From Shinella sp032095155 (lineage in GTDB: Bacteria; Pseudomonadota; Alphaproteobacteria; Rhizobiales; Rhizobiaceae), in NCBI RefSeq assembly GCF_049199905.1, contig NZ_JBLZPK010000033.1:124001-188000 (forward strand): 64,000 bases of DNA. Direction: 5' to 3'. Shown piece by piece: positions 53,925-62,869 of the stretch. Made by a program: the position numbers and the translations under genes. Numbering within the stretch: the first letter of the stretch is position 1; each line of letters starts with the position of its first letter. The notes under the pieces were generated by a model. The model worked only from the letters and a program-made list of their open reading frames with translations. It was not told the origin of the DNA and did not search any database.

Positions 53925-55124
53925 CTAAACCGGCCAGGCGGCGGTTTCGCCGAAGCTGTTTTCGATGGTCTCGACCCTCGGCGCGCCCTTCGAGATGCCC
54001 CAGACGCCCACGACGAAGGCGCGTGTGACGAAGGCCTGCCCGCGGAAGCCGAAGACGGCGGTATCGCCCGGCTGCGGCGCGGCGGGGCCTTCGGCATCGA
54101 TCATCGCGTAATAATCGATGGCCGAGGGCGGCGGCACCTCGACACTGCGCAGCGCGCTTGCCGCAATGGTCGGCTCGCGGCCGACGACGGCTTTCACGTC
54201 GTAAGCCGGGAAGATCGGATCGATATAGAAGCCGCCGCCGAAGCAATAGGCCTTGCCGCCCGAAAGATGCGAGACCTCGGTGAGGTAGAGCACGGCCGGC
54301 AGTTCCGGCAGATCTTCCATGACATGCAGCGCCGTCGTGCCGTGCAGGCCGTTGCCCGGCTCGCATTGCGTGGCGCCGGCCTCGGCGAGCGCGCCGAGCA
54401 GGACCGACGAGGTCGTACCGGGGGCATTCACCTCGATATCGCGGCGACCGGCCTTGGCCAGCGCCTCGGCGGCCTTGGTCAGCGTCGCCAGGTTCGGCGT
54501 CGGCAGGACCTTACGGCTGGCATGGTCGAAGAGCAGCGCCGGGAAGGTGGTGATACCGGCGAAGCGGCCGCCCTCGATCGCATCGAGACGGTCCGCTACG
54601 GCGGCAACATCGGCGGCATCGAAGCCGCCCTCATGGCCACGGTAGAAGGTGTCGCCCTCGGCACGGATTCGGGCGAGCAGGTTCTGCACGTAGCCGGCGG
54701 CCTTTGCACCGGAAGCGGCTTCCTCGGCCTTCGTGTCGTTGAAGACGGTCCAGTAATCCGGCCGGAAGCGCTCCGCAGCCGCCTTCGCCTCGTGACGCGC
54801 GACCTGCTGGAGATGGCCGACATGACCGACCTTGAGGCCTGCCTTGTGCGTGGCGCGGGCGCAGGCCATGTCGACGGCGACGGCGCGGTCGATGCCGCCG
54901 CGCTGTACGGCGGCGCAGAAGGAACTCGCGCGGCCGACCTGCTTGGTCATGGCGAAGGTCTTCAGGCCGTGTTTATCGGCCTCGGCCTTGATCACGCGGG
55001 CATTGGCTTCGACGGCATCGAGATCGAGCACATAGGCATTGGCGGGGATCCGGCCCTGCTGGTGCAGCGCCATGGCGGCCTCGATGAAGGCGGGGTTGCG
55101 GCGGCGCAGAACGTCGAGAAACAT
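53925..55124 (-). CDS. YhfX-like fold-type III PLP enzyme
   Basis: 399 residues. Begins MFLDVLRRRNPAFIEAAMALHQQGRIPANAYVLDLDAV, close in pattern to E. coli YhfX, an alanine-racemase-like protein of unknown reaction; TFAMTKQVGR carries the expected PLP lysine. Start at 55124 has AGGAGG. Lies between permease and ATPase genes in a transporter operon, which suggests it acts on the imported compound, possibly as racemase or lyase. Confidence 0.82.
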   Translation of the reverse strand: MFLDVLRRRNPAFIEAAMALHQQGRIPANAYVLDLDAVEANARVIKAEADKHGLKTFAMTKQVGRASSFCAAVQRGGIDRAVAVDMACARATHKAGLKVGHVGHLQQVARHEAKAAAERFRPDYWTVFNDTKAEEAASGAKAAGYVQNLLARIRAEGDTFYRGHEGGFDAADVAAVADRLDAIEGGRFAGITTFPALLFDHASRKVLPTPNLATLTKAAEALAKAGRRDIEVNAPGTTSSVLLGALAEAGATQCEPGNGLHGTTALHVMEDLPELPAVLYLTEVSHLSGGKAYCFGGGFYIDPIFPAYDVKAVVGREPTIAASALRSVEVPPPSAIDYYAMIDAEGPAAPQPGDTAVFGFRGQAFVTRAFVVGVWGISKGAPRVETIENSFGETAAWPV

Positions 55125-55135
55125 GAAATCCTCCT

Positions 55136-56128
55136 TCAGCGGGCTTTTTCGCGCAGCGATACGGCGACTGCGGCGAGAATGATGAGACCGCGAACGATCA
55201 TCTGGTCGGAAACGGACAGGCCCATCAGGATGAGGCCGTTGTTGAGCATGCCCATCATCAGCGAGCCGACGAGCGCACCGACGACCGAGCCCTTGCCGCC
55301 ATTGAGCAGCGTGCCGCCGACGATGACGGCGGCAATGACCGTCATCAGGTCGGTTTCGCCAAGCGTGTATTTCGCCGCCTGCAAGCGGCCGGCATAGAGC
55401 AGGCCGGCAAGCGCCGCGAGGCCGCCCGAGAGCATCATGACGGCAAGACGGATGCGCGGCACGCTGATGCCGGAGACGCTCGCCGCGCGGTTGTTGTCGC
55501 CGGTCGCCAGCACATGGGCGCCGAAACGGGTTTCGCGATAGACGATATGGCCGATCAGGATGGCGATGACCGTCCACCAGACGAGCGAGGGAATGCCGAG
55601 CAGCGCGCCGGAGCCGAAGAAGCCGGTGAAGGTGCTGTCCGTCACGGGAATGGAGCGCAGGTCGGTGAGCGAGCGCGCCACGCCGGCAAAGAGCCCCATC
55701 GTAGCAAGCGTCACCAGGAAGGACGGCAGGCGCACATAGGCGACGAGCACGCCGTTGACGAGGCCGATCGCAAGGCCGGCACCCAGCCCGACGGCGACGC
55801 CGGCCACCATGCCATAGGCATTGATGGTGACGGCCGCGGCAAGCGCCGAGACCGCGACGATGGAGCCGATGGAAAGGTCGATCTCGCCCGCCGAAAGCAC
55901 GAAGACGAGGCCGATCGCCATGATCGTCGCGGGTGCGGTCTGCAAGACGATATTGGAGAGGTTGCGCACCGTCAGGAAGCCGCTGTCGCGCAGCACGATG
56001 GCAAAGAACAGGAAGATCGCCAGGAAGCCGAGATAGACGACGTATTGCTGGAGATTGATGCGCTTCAGAAGAGGCGGTCTCTCCATCGGCACCGACGACG
56101 GCGTGGCCGTCTGCTTTGGTTGGGACAT
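55136..56128 (-). CDS. Sugar-type ABC transporter permease (RbsC-like)
   Basis: 330 residues, eight to ten helices. LSAGEIDLSIGSIVAVSALAAA and GGTLLNGGKGSVVGALVGSL are signatures of the ribose/xylose/fructose permease group. The start is placed at 56128 with GAGG upstream. Follows two SBP genes and a hairpin. Confidence 0.92.
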   Translation of the reverse strand: MSQPKQTATPSSVPMERPPLLKRINLQQYVVYLGFLAIFLFFAIVLRDSGFLTVRNLSNIVLQTAPATIMAIGLVFVLSAGEIDLSIGSIVAVSALAAAVTINAYGMVAGVAVGLGAGLAIGLVNGVLVAYVRLPSFLVTLATMGLFAGVARSLTDLRSIPVTDSTFTGFFGSGALLGIPSLVWWTVIAILIGHIVYRETRFGAHVLATGDNNRAASVSGISVPRIRLAVMMLSGGLAALAGLLYAGRLQAAKYTLGETDLMTVIAAVIVGGTLLNGGKGSVVGALVGSLMMGMLNNGLILMGLSVSDQMIVRGLIILAAVAVSLREKAR

Positions 56129-56158
56129 GGCGATCATCCTCACGGGAGCCGGGTCTTG

Positions 56159-56181
56159 CGGCGGGAGACGTGCTCCCGCCG
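56159..56181 (-). promoter_or_regulatory. Intercistronic hairpin after SBP 1
   Basis: Perfect 9-base arms CGGCGGGAG / CTCCCGCCG, 5-base loop, 5 bases after the SBP stop. No U-run follows, as with the other SBP-linked hairpins. Confidence 0.5.
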
Positions 56182-56186
56182 GGTGC

Positions 56187-57251
56187 TTATTTCAGGGCTT
56201 CGACGATGCTTTCGGGCGCATCCTTGTTGAGCGAGGCCTTCCAGCCGTCGAGCACGCTGTCCTTGGTGACGGCAAGCGAATCCACGACGAGGAAGGGGGC
56301 AGCCTCCTTGCCGATCAGCGATCCGGCAGCGGCCCGCGCGGCGGTGCGTCCGATGTTATAGGCTTCATCCGCGACGATGGCCGCGAAATGGCCGCCCTTG
56401 ACCATGTCGAGCGCTGCCGGCTCGTTGAGGTCGAGCGTGACGATCTTCGTCTTGGTGTTGCCGGCGGCCTTCAGGCTGGAGAGCAGGCTGAGCGCCGGTT
56501 CGGCCCAGGTGACGTAGATGCCGTCGAGATCCGGGTTTTGCGTCAGCAGGCCCTGAGCGATCTCCTCGGCGCGCGCCGGATCAGCCATGCCGGCCTCGGC
56601 GACGATCGACATGTCGGGATAATCCTGCTTGATCGTCTTCTTGAACGCCTGGTCGCGCTGGTTGGTCACGTAGAAATCGGCGTCATGGAAGATGTAGCCG
56701 AGCTTGCCCTTCTTGCCGAGCGCCGTGGCCATGGCATCCGCCGCCTTGCTGCCCATCTGGAAGAGGTCGTCGGAGACGATCGTCACATAATCCTTGCCGT
56801 GTTCGTAGCCGGCGGGCGAATTGTCGACGAAGGCGAGTTTGACGCCGGCCTTGCGGGCGGGATCGTAAACGGCGGCGGCCGTCGCCGGATCGACCGGCAG
56901 CGACAGGATGATGGTCGGCTTCTTGGCAAGCACCGTCTCGACATCGGCCTGCTGGCGGGCCGCGTCGAAGCCGGCATCCGTCTGCGCCACGACTTCTATG
57001 CCGAGTGCGGCAAATTCATCCTTGGCGCCGCGATCGACCGCGCCGGTATATTCGCTCATCTCGTGCCAGACGAGGGCGGCGGAATATTTGCCCGCCTTGA
57101 TCTTCGCAATCTCGGCATCCGTCAGCGTGACGGAAGCGGCTGGCGTGGGTTTTTCGCCATGCGGGCCGACGGTCGCGCCATCGGCGGCAAACAGGCTGGT
57201 GGAAACAAGGCACGCGGCAGCCAGTGCCGACAGTCCTGAAAATCTGGGCAT
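56187..57251 (-). CDS. Sugar-type periplasmic binding protein 1 (RbsB fold)
   Basis: 354 residues with signal peptide MPRFSGLSALAAACLVSTSLFA. Paralogue of the protein encoded next upstream: both share WH.(S).., AKDEFA..G(I/V)EVV.QTDAGFDAARQ, and DPARAEE, and DLDGIYVTWAEPA. GGAGGAAG precedes the start. Periplasmic binding family 4/peripla_BP_4. The ligand may be a sugar, polyol or the substrate of the M20/YhfX enzymes in the operon. Confidence 0.9.
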   Translation of the reverse strand: MPRFSGLSALAAACLVSTSLFAADGATVGPHGEKPTPAASVTLTDAEIAKIKAGKYSAALVWHEMSEYTGAVDRGAKDEFAALGIEVVAQTDAGFDAARQQADVETVLAKKPTIILSLPVDPATAAAVYDPARKAGVKLAFVDNSPAGYEHGKDYVTIVSDDLFQMGSKAADAMATALGKKGKLGYIFHDADFYVTNQRDQAFKKTIKQDYPDMSIVAEAGMADPARAEEIAQGLLTQNPDLDGIYVTWAEPALSLLSSLKAAGNTKTKIVTLDLNEPAALDMVKGGHFAAIVADEAYNIGRTAARAAAGSLIGKEAAPFLVVDSLAVTKDSVLDGWKASLNKDAPESIVEALK

Positions 57252-57279
57252 CGTTCTTCCTCCAATGAAACCGGTGATG

Positions 57280-57301
57280 GGAGGGCGCTGAAGCGCCCTC
57301 C
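57280..57301 (-). promoter_or_regulatory. Intercistronic hairpin after SBP 2
   Basis: Perfect 10-base arms GGAGGGCGCT / AGCGCCCTCC with a 2-base loop, 5 bases after the SBP 2 stop. Confidence 0.5.
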
Positions 57302-57306
57302 GGGGA

Positions 57307-58368
57307 TCACTTCGCAGCGTCGACAATGCTCTGCGGTGCGTCGCGGTTGAGCGATTCCTTCCAGCCTTCCGCCACGTTTTCCTTGGTGACGGTGAGCGCC
57401 GGCGCGACGATGAAGGCCGGCGTTTCCTGGCCGAGCAACGACTTCAGGCCAGTCGCGGCCATGGCGCGGCCGAGCTCATAGGCCTTGTCCGCCACGAGCG
57501 CGACGACGGCGCCGCCCTTGACCATGTCGAGGCCGACGGGTTCGGCAAGATCGAGCGTCACAATCTTCGTGCTGGTGTTGCCGGCCGCGCGAAGGGCGGC
57601 GAGCACGCCATCTGCCGGTTCCGCCCAGGTGACGTAGATGCCGTCGAGATCGGGATGCTTCAGCAGCATGGCGCTGGCAAGTTCCTCCGCGCGGGCCGGG
57701 TCGGTGATGCCCTGCTCGGCGACGATCTTGATATCCGGATAGTCCTTCTCGATGGTCGACTTGAAGGCGTTGTCGCGCTGGTTCGTCACGTAATAGGTCG
57801 CGTCGTGGAAGATCCAGCCGACCTTGCCTTTGCCGCCCATCGCCTTAGCCAGCGCATCGGCTGCCTGCTTGCCCATCTGGAAGAGGTCGTCTGTGACGAT
57901 GGCCGCATAATCCGTGCCGTGCTTGTAGTCGGCCGGGAGGTTGGACAGGAAGACGAGCTTGGTGCCGTCGGTGACGGCCTGGCGGAAGGCTTCGGCCGAG
58001 GTGACCGGATCGAGCGGCAGCGCGAGAATGACATTCGGTTTGGCGGCAAGCGCCGTCTCGATGTCGGAACGCTGGCGGGCAGCATCGAAGCCGGCATCCG
58101 TCTGCACCACGACCTCGACGCCCGCGCGGGCGAATTCGTCCTTGGCGCCCGCCGTCACGGCGTTCACGAAGTCGGAGGAGGTGTGCCAGAGCAGGGCCGC
58201 CTTGTAGCCCTTGTCCTTCAGCGCCGCGATATCCGCGTCAGAAAGAGTTACCTCGGCGCTCGGAGTCGCTGCTTCACCGGCCGGGCCGACGGTCTGGGCA
58301 AGCGCGGGCGCGGTCGAAAGCAGCAGACCCGCCAGCACGGTGGCATTCAGAAATTTGCGCATGAACAT
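57307..58368 (-). CDS. Sugar-type periplasmic binding protein 2 (RbsB fold)
   Basis: 353 residues with signal peptide MFMRKFLNATVLAGLLLSTAPALAQ. Tandem paralogue of the next gene, nearly the same length and motif order, so a local duplication is likely. The two differ at many positions in the binding lobes, so they may take different ligands to one permease. GAGGGAAC precedes the start. Second SBP of a seven-gene unit. Confidence 0.9.
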   Translation of the reverse strand: MFMRKFLNATVLAGLLLSTAPALAQTVGPAGEAATPSAEVTLSDADIAALKDKGYKAALLWHTSSDFVNAVTAGAKDEFARAGVEVVVQTDAGFDAARQRSDIETALAAKPNVILALPLDPVTSAEAFRQAVTDGTKLVFLSNLPADYKHGTDYAAIVTDDLFQMGKQAADALAKAMGGKGKVGWIFHDATYYVTNQRDNAFKSTIEKDYPDIKIVAEQGITDPARAEELASAMLLKHPDLDGIYVTWAEPADGVLAALRAAGNTSTKIVTLDLAEPVGLDMVKGGAVVALVADKAYELGRAMAATGLKSLLGQETPAFIVAPALTVTKENVAEGWKESLNRDAPQSIVDAAK

Positions 58369-58400
58369 GATGTCGTTCCCTCTTTTGATTGTTCGTTCAC

Positions 58401-59654
58401 TCAGTCGATCACGCCGCAATAGCGGGCCATGAAGCTTGCGAAGGCGACGATGCCGGCGAGATATTCCTCGACATCGACATGCTCCTCGAATGTGTGGCAG
58501 TTCCTGATGTCGCCGGGCGCGCAATAGACCGCGGGCACACCGAGCCGGTTGACGAAGAACGGCGATTCCGACCAGAAGGGCGCCCCTTCGACAAGGCCGC
58601 GGCCGGGCATGGCGGCGGCCACAGCCTCCGACAGCAGCGCGACGTCGGAACTGTCAGCCGCGATCTCCGCCGCCGTGCCGCCGAGCGCATGGTCGCGGCC
58701 GGCGGGATAGGTGATCTCAACGCGAATCTCGGGGTCTTCGACAGCACCGCGGATGACGGCCTCCATCTCGGCCGCCGCGGTATCGAGCGATTCCCCCGGC
58801 AGGAGCTTGCGGATCAGCGAGAGCTTGCAGGTCTCCGGCACGGCGATGAAGCCGCCGCCTTGCAGGCCGGTGATGAGCAGGAAGCCGCGACCGATCAGAT
58901 CGTGTTCGGCGCGCGCGGACACCGCGTCGGAATGGCGCCAGAGGGCGGACATGACGGCATGGCTTGCCTTCAGCGCATCCTTGCCGAGTTCCGGCACGCC
59001 GAAATAGGCGGATTTGCCCGTGATGGTGATGTCGGCGATGAAGAAGCCGATCTGTGCCGGATAGACGGCAAGGCGGGTCGGCTCGACATAGACGGTGAAA
59101 TCGGGACGGGCGACAGCGCCGCCTTCGATACGCGCGACATAATCCTTTATGCCGGCCGAAATGCCGGAGCCGGGTTCGCCGCTCTCCTCGTCGCCGACAA
59201 AGGCGAAGCCAAGATCACCGGCAAGGCGGATACCAGCCTTGTCCAGCAGGGAAAGTGCGGCAAGCGAGGTGCAGATACCGGCCTTCAGGTCCCCTGCCCC
59301 GCGCCCCCAGATCGCGCCGTCAATGATCGGCGCGCCAAAGGGGTCTTCGCGCTCGGTGCCAGCCCAGTGCTCGCGCCAGCCTTCGACATGGACGGTGTCC
59401 GTATGGCCGATGAACAGCAGGCGGCGTTCGCCGGTGACGCCCTTGCGCTCGCCCCAGACATTCGGCCGGCCGGGCAGGAAGTCGGCGGTCTCGACGCCCT
59501 CGACGCCACGCGCGCGCATCTGCGCTTCGAGATAGGAGACGATGGTCGCCTCGTTGCCGGTGACGCTGTTGCAGCCGATGGCGCCGCGCAGCAGCGCGAT
59601 GGCATCGTCACGGTCGAGGGTGGCGCGCAGGCGCTCGGTGAGGACAGTCGTCAT
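58401..59654 (-). CDS. M20 family deacylase (ArgE/DapE-like)
   Basis: 417 residues. Dinuclear zinc site: His in FIGHTDTV, Asp in GRGAGDLKAG, catalytic Glu and ligand in GDEESGE, His in NCHTFEEHVD. Removes an acyl group from an amino acid or amino sugar, or cleaves a dipeptide, in the cytoplasm. Start overlaps the ROK stop (ATGA). Encoded ahead of the transporter genes, so it probably processes the imported ligand. Confidence 0.9.
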   Translation of the reverse strand: MTTVLTERLRATLDRDDAIALLRGAIGCNSVTGNEATIVSYLEAQMRARGVEGVETADFLPGRPNVWGERKGVTGERRLLFIGHTDTVHVEGWREHWAGTEREDPFGAPIIDGAIWGRGAGDLKAGICTSLAALSLLDKAGIRLAGDLGFAFVGDEESGEPGSGISAGIKDYVARIEGGAVARPDFTVYVEPTRLAVYPAQIGFFIADITITGKSAYFGVPELGKDALKASHAVMSALWRHSDAVSARAEHDLIGRGFLLITGLQGGGFIAVPETCKLSLIRKLLPGESLDTAAAEMEAVIRGAVEDPEIRVEITYPAGRDHALGGTAAEIAADSSDVALLSEAVAAAMPGRGLVEGAPFWSESPFFVNRLGVPAVYCAPGDIRNCHTFEEHVDVEEYLAGIVAFASFMARYCGVID

Positions 59655-60865
59655 TGCGCGACCTCCCTGAGGGCGACCGTGCTGGCCGGCGGCAGCGAGA
59701 TGCGGCTATCGGGCGTATCAGCGCCAAAGAGCGTGTTGTGCAGGTGGCCAAGCCCGATGGCGGCAGCGCCGACCAGGGCGGCACGCGCGCCGAGCGCGCT
59801 CGCCTCGACATCAATCGGATAGGGGAAGCACTGCGGCAGGAAGATTTTTACCCGCTCCAGCATTTCCGGGCGCAGGCCGATGGAGCCGCCGAGGATGACC
59901 TTCTGAGGATTGGCAATGACGGCGATGGCGCCGATGCCGCGAGACAGCAGGCGCGCCGTGTCGTCGAGTACCTTCAGCGCATCGGCATCGCCTTCGGTGG
60001 CGAGATCGAAGATCGCCGGCACCGAGAGCGTCTTGCCGCTTGCCGCGCGAAACCGGTCGATGATGCCGGCCGAGGCGACAACGCGTTCGAAGGCGCCGTA
60101 GTGCAGGGATTCCGGCTCGAAGGGATCGGCGCCGAAGGGCAGAAAGCCGAGCTCGCCCGCCGCATGGCTTGCGCCGCGCACCAGATTGCCGCCGACCATC
60201 AAGCCGCCGCCGATACCCGTGCCGAGTGCGATGTAAGCGAGGTTGTCGATGCCCTGCCCCTGCCCCAGCCAGTTCTCGCCGAGCACGGCGAGGTTGACGT
60301 CGTTTTCCAGCATGACGTCGAAGCCGAACCCCTCTTCGAAGGCAGCTGCAACGTTCATCGTATCGAGATGGGGAATGTTCGGCGCGAGCAGGATGCGGCC
60401 GGTCTTGTCATCGGGCGCGCCGGGCGCGCCGATGACGGCCAGCCGGATGCGTTCGCGGGCAATGCCCTGTGCATCGGCAGCGCGAAAACACATGTCGACG
60501 ATCTGGTCAACGACCGCCTGGCCGCCGCGAGGGTCGGTCGGCGCCACATCCTCGGCGAAGACCTGACAGGTGAGGTCGGCGATGGCGACGCGCACCTTGG
60601 TGCCGCCGAGATCGACCGCGGCGATATAGGCGGCATCCGGCACCAGCTCGTAGGTCACGGCGGTGCGGCCGACATGGCCGCTGGTGCGCCCGGTCTCGCG
60701 CACCCAGCCCTCGATTTCGAGCTGGCGCACGATTTCCGAGATCGTCTGCTTGGAAAGACCCGTCAGCTTGGAGATCGAGGCCCGCGAGATGGGGCCGCCC
60801 TGCACGATCGTTTCCATGACCGCCCGCTGGGAGAATTTCCGGGATATCCGAAGGGTCTCGCTCAC
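59651..60865 (-). CDS. ROK family transcriptional repressor
   Basis: 404 residues. N-terminal winged helix (ISRASISKLTGLSKQTISEIVRQLE), then a sugar-kinase-like ROK domain with DLGGTKVR and GTGIGGGLMVGG. The usual zinc motif CxCGxxGC is absent after HAAGELGFLPFG, where the sequence reads ADPFEPESLHYGAFE. GTG start with GAGG upstream. First gene of the operon and likely represses it; a palindrome lies before its start. Confidence 0.9.
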   Translation of the reverse strand: MSETLRISRKFSQRAVMETIVQGGPISRASISKLTGLSKQTISEIVRQLEIEGWVRETGRTSGHVGRTAVTYELVPDAAYIAAVDLGGTKVRVAIADLTCQVFAEDVAPTDPRGGQAVVDQIVDMCFRAADAQGIARERIRLAVIGAPGAPDDKTGRILLAPNIPHLDTMNVAAAFEEGFGFDVMLENDVNLAVLGENWLGQGQGIDNLAYIALGTGIGGGLMVGGNLVRGASHAAGELGFLPFGADPFEPESLHYGAFERVVASAGIIDRFRAASGKTLSVPAIFDLATEGDADALKVLDDTARLLSRGIGAIAVIANPQKVILGGSIGLRPEMLERVKIFLPQCFPYPIDVEASALGARAALVGAAAIGLGHLHNTLFGADTPDSRISLPPASTVALREVAQ

Positions 60866-60880
60866 ATCCGCCTCATTTAA

Positions 60881-60901
60881 TTCGTTCAGTCACCGAACTA
60901 A
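60881..60901. promoter_or_regulatory. ROK operator candidate
   Basis: Arms TTCGTTC / GAACTAA (one mismatch), 7-base spacer, 16 bases before the ROK start. A related half-site TTCGTTC is at 58392-58398 between the M20 and SBP 2 genes. Confidence 0.4.
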
Positions 60902-61154
60902 ATAACGGTTTCGAATGTCCGTCAAGGGTGGCGGGGAAAAAATCGATCGGCACGGCAGCCAGCGAACCGGCGCGCGGCGCATGTTTTCGCCAACACCATC
61001 CCCTCCCCGCGACCAACGGCATGCACCCCGAGATTGATCCGCCAATACACCTCCAACATTTTTTTCGGACCCCAATTGACGGAGCGGAAAAAATCAGCGC
61101 ACGATTAAATCAAATTGATTGACTCTTAAAAATGAGAGCGAAAAGGGGAATAAA
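60902..61154. promoter_or_regulatory. Divergent intergenic region
   Basis: About 250 bases between ROK and the second Dpp-type SBP. The part 61055-61140 is AT-rich and holds TTGAC hexamers near 61076 and 61119 that could serve the plus-strand operon. No small gene or strong hairpin is seen. Confidence 0.35.
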
Positions 61155-62855
61155 ATGCCAATCAATACAAAGGATTATCTATCCATGACGCGCCGAACGC
61201 TGCTTGTTTCGGCAGCGGCGATGAGCACTTCGCTAATGGCGGGCGGCGCCTTCGCGACGTCGGCGAAGGCCGAGGCCGTGCTCACCATGCACATCGAGGA
61301 ACAGACGAGCTGGGTGCAGAATTTCAACCCGTTCGACCTCGGCGGACGCCGCCAGAGCACGATGGATTTCATTTACGAGCCGCTGGTCATCTTCAACCCC
61401 GATGACGGCGGCAAGCCGGTCTTCCGCCTCGCCACGGACTTCAAGTTCTCCGACGACATGCAGTCGATCACCTACACGATGCGGCCCGACGTCAAATGGT
61501 CCGACGGCCAGCCGCTGACGGCGGCGGATGTCAAATACACGATCGACCTGATGCTGAAGAACCCGGCGCTCGACACCGCCGGCGTCGGCGAAACCGTCGC
61601 CTCCGTCGAGGCGCCCTCGCCGACCGAAGTGGTCATCCACCTCAAGGGCGTCAACAGCCAGTTCCCGGAATCGCTCTCCGACCTGGCCGTCGTGCCGGAG
61701 CATATCTGGAAGGATGTCAGCGATCCCGTCGCCTTCAAGAACGAAAAGCCGGTCGGCTCCGGCCCGATGACCGAAATCCGCCGCTTCACGCCGCAGGTCT
61801 ACGAGCAGTGCCGCAACCCGAACTACTGGGACGCCGCCTCGCTGCATGTCGATTGCCTGAAGCTGCCGCAGATCGCCGGCAACGACCAGATGCTGGCGCT
61901 GTTGCCGGAAGGCAATCTCGACTGGATCGGCTCCTTCCTGCCGCAGATCGACAAGACCTTTGTGGCGCTCGACCCCGAGCATAACGGCTACTGGCAGCCG
62001 CCGGCCGAAACCGTCGCCTTCCAGATGAACCTGAAGAGCAACGACGAGGCGAAGAAGGAAGCCTTCAACGACCTTAATTTCCGCCGCGCCTTCAGCCTTG
62101 CCATGGACCGCACGGCCATGGTCGATATCGCCAGCTTCGGCTATCCCAAGGTCAACCTGCATGCGAGCGGCCTGCCGCCGCGCTTCGAGGCTTGGCGCAA
62201 CCCTGAAGCCGAGGGTGCCAAGGACGAATGGATGACCTTCGACGTCGAAAAGGCCAGCAAGCTGCTCGACGAGGCCGGCTACGCCAAGGGCGACGACGGC
62301 ATGCGCAAGACGAAGAGCGGCAAGCCGCTTGCCTTCACCATCATCATCCCGAACGGCTGGACCGATTGGATCGACACCGCGCAGATCGCCGCCGAAGGCC
62401 TGCGCGCCGCCGGCCTCAACGCCACGGTCGCGACGCCGGAATACGAGCAGTGGCAGAAGCAGTTGCTCGAAGGCAGCTTCGACGTGGCGTTCCAGTCGCG
62501 CGCCGACGGCTCGACGCCGTTCCGCGGCTATTACCAGTCGATGTCGACGGCCTTTGCCGGCCGCATCACCACCGCGCCGTCGCGTTACTCCAATCCGAAG
62601 CTCGACGCCCTGTTCGATGCCTATCGCAAGGTGACGACGGACGAGGAGCACAAGAAGATCTTCAACGACATCCAGGTGATCGTCGCCGACGACCTGCCGA
62701 TGGTTCCGATCTTCAACGGCCCGACCTGGTTCCAGTATTCCACCAAGCGCTTCACCGGCTGGGTGACGGACAAGGAGCCCGTCATGAACCCGGAAAACCA
62801 TGACAACAACCGCATGCGCCTCGTGCACCTGCTCCGCCTGAAGCCGGTGGAATAA
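61155..62855 (+). CDS. Peptide/opine-type ABC transporter substrate-binding protein (family 5, twin-Arg signal)
   Basis: 566 residues. The N-terminal region has a twin-arginine-like signal MTRRTLLVSAAAMS, unlike the plain signal of the SBP at 34505. Family 5 body: STMDFIYEPLVIFNPDD, YTMRPDVKWSDGQPLTAADVKYTIDLM, FDVEKASKLLDEAGYAKGDDGMRKTKSGKP. Binds an oligopeptide or oligosaccharide-like ligand. AAAGGGGA precedes the start at 61155. First gene of a plus-strand operon cut by the window edge. Confidence 0.9.
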   Translation: MPINTKDYLSMTRRTLLVSAAAMSTSLMAGGAFATSAKAEAVLTMHIEEQTSWVQNFNPFDLGGRRQSTMDFIYEPLVIFNPDDGGKPVFRLATDFKFSDDMQSITYTMRPDVKWSDGQPLTAADVKYTIDLMLKNPALDTAGVGETVASVEAPSPTEVVIHLKGVNSQFPESLSDLAVVPEHIWKDVSDPVAFKNEKPVGSGPMTEIRRFTPQVYEQCRNPNYWDAASLHVDCLKLPQIAGNDQMLALLPEGNLDWIGSFLPQIDKTFVALDPEHNGYWQPPAETVAFQMNLKSNDEAKKEAFNDLNFRRAFSLAMDRTAMVDIASFGYPKVNLHASGLPPRFEAWRNPEAEGAKDEWMTFDVEKASKLLDEAGYAKGDDGMRKTKSGKPLAFTIIIPNGWTDWIDTAQIAAEGLRAAGLNATVATPEYEQWQKQLLEGSFDVAFQSRADGSTPFRGYYQSMSTAFAGRITTAPSRYSNPKLDALFDAYRKVTTDEEHKKIFNDIQVIVADDLPMVPIFNGPTWFQYSTKRFTGWVTDKEPVMNPENHDNNRMRLVHLLRLKPVE

Positions 62856-62869
62856 GGCAGGATCGCGGG

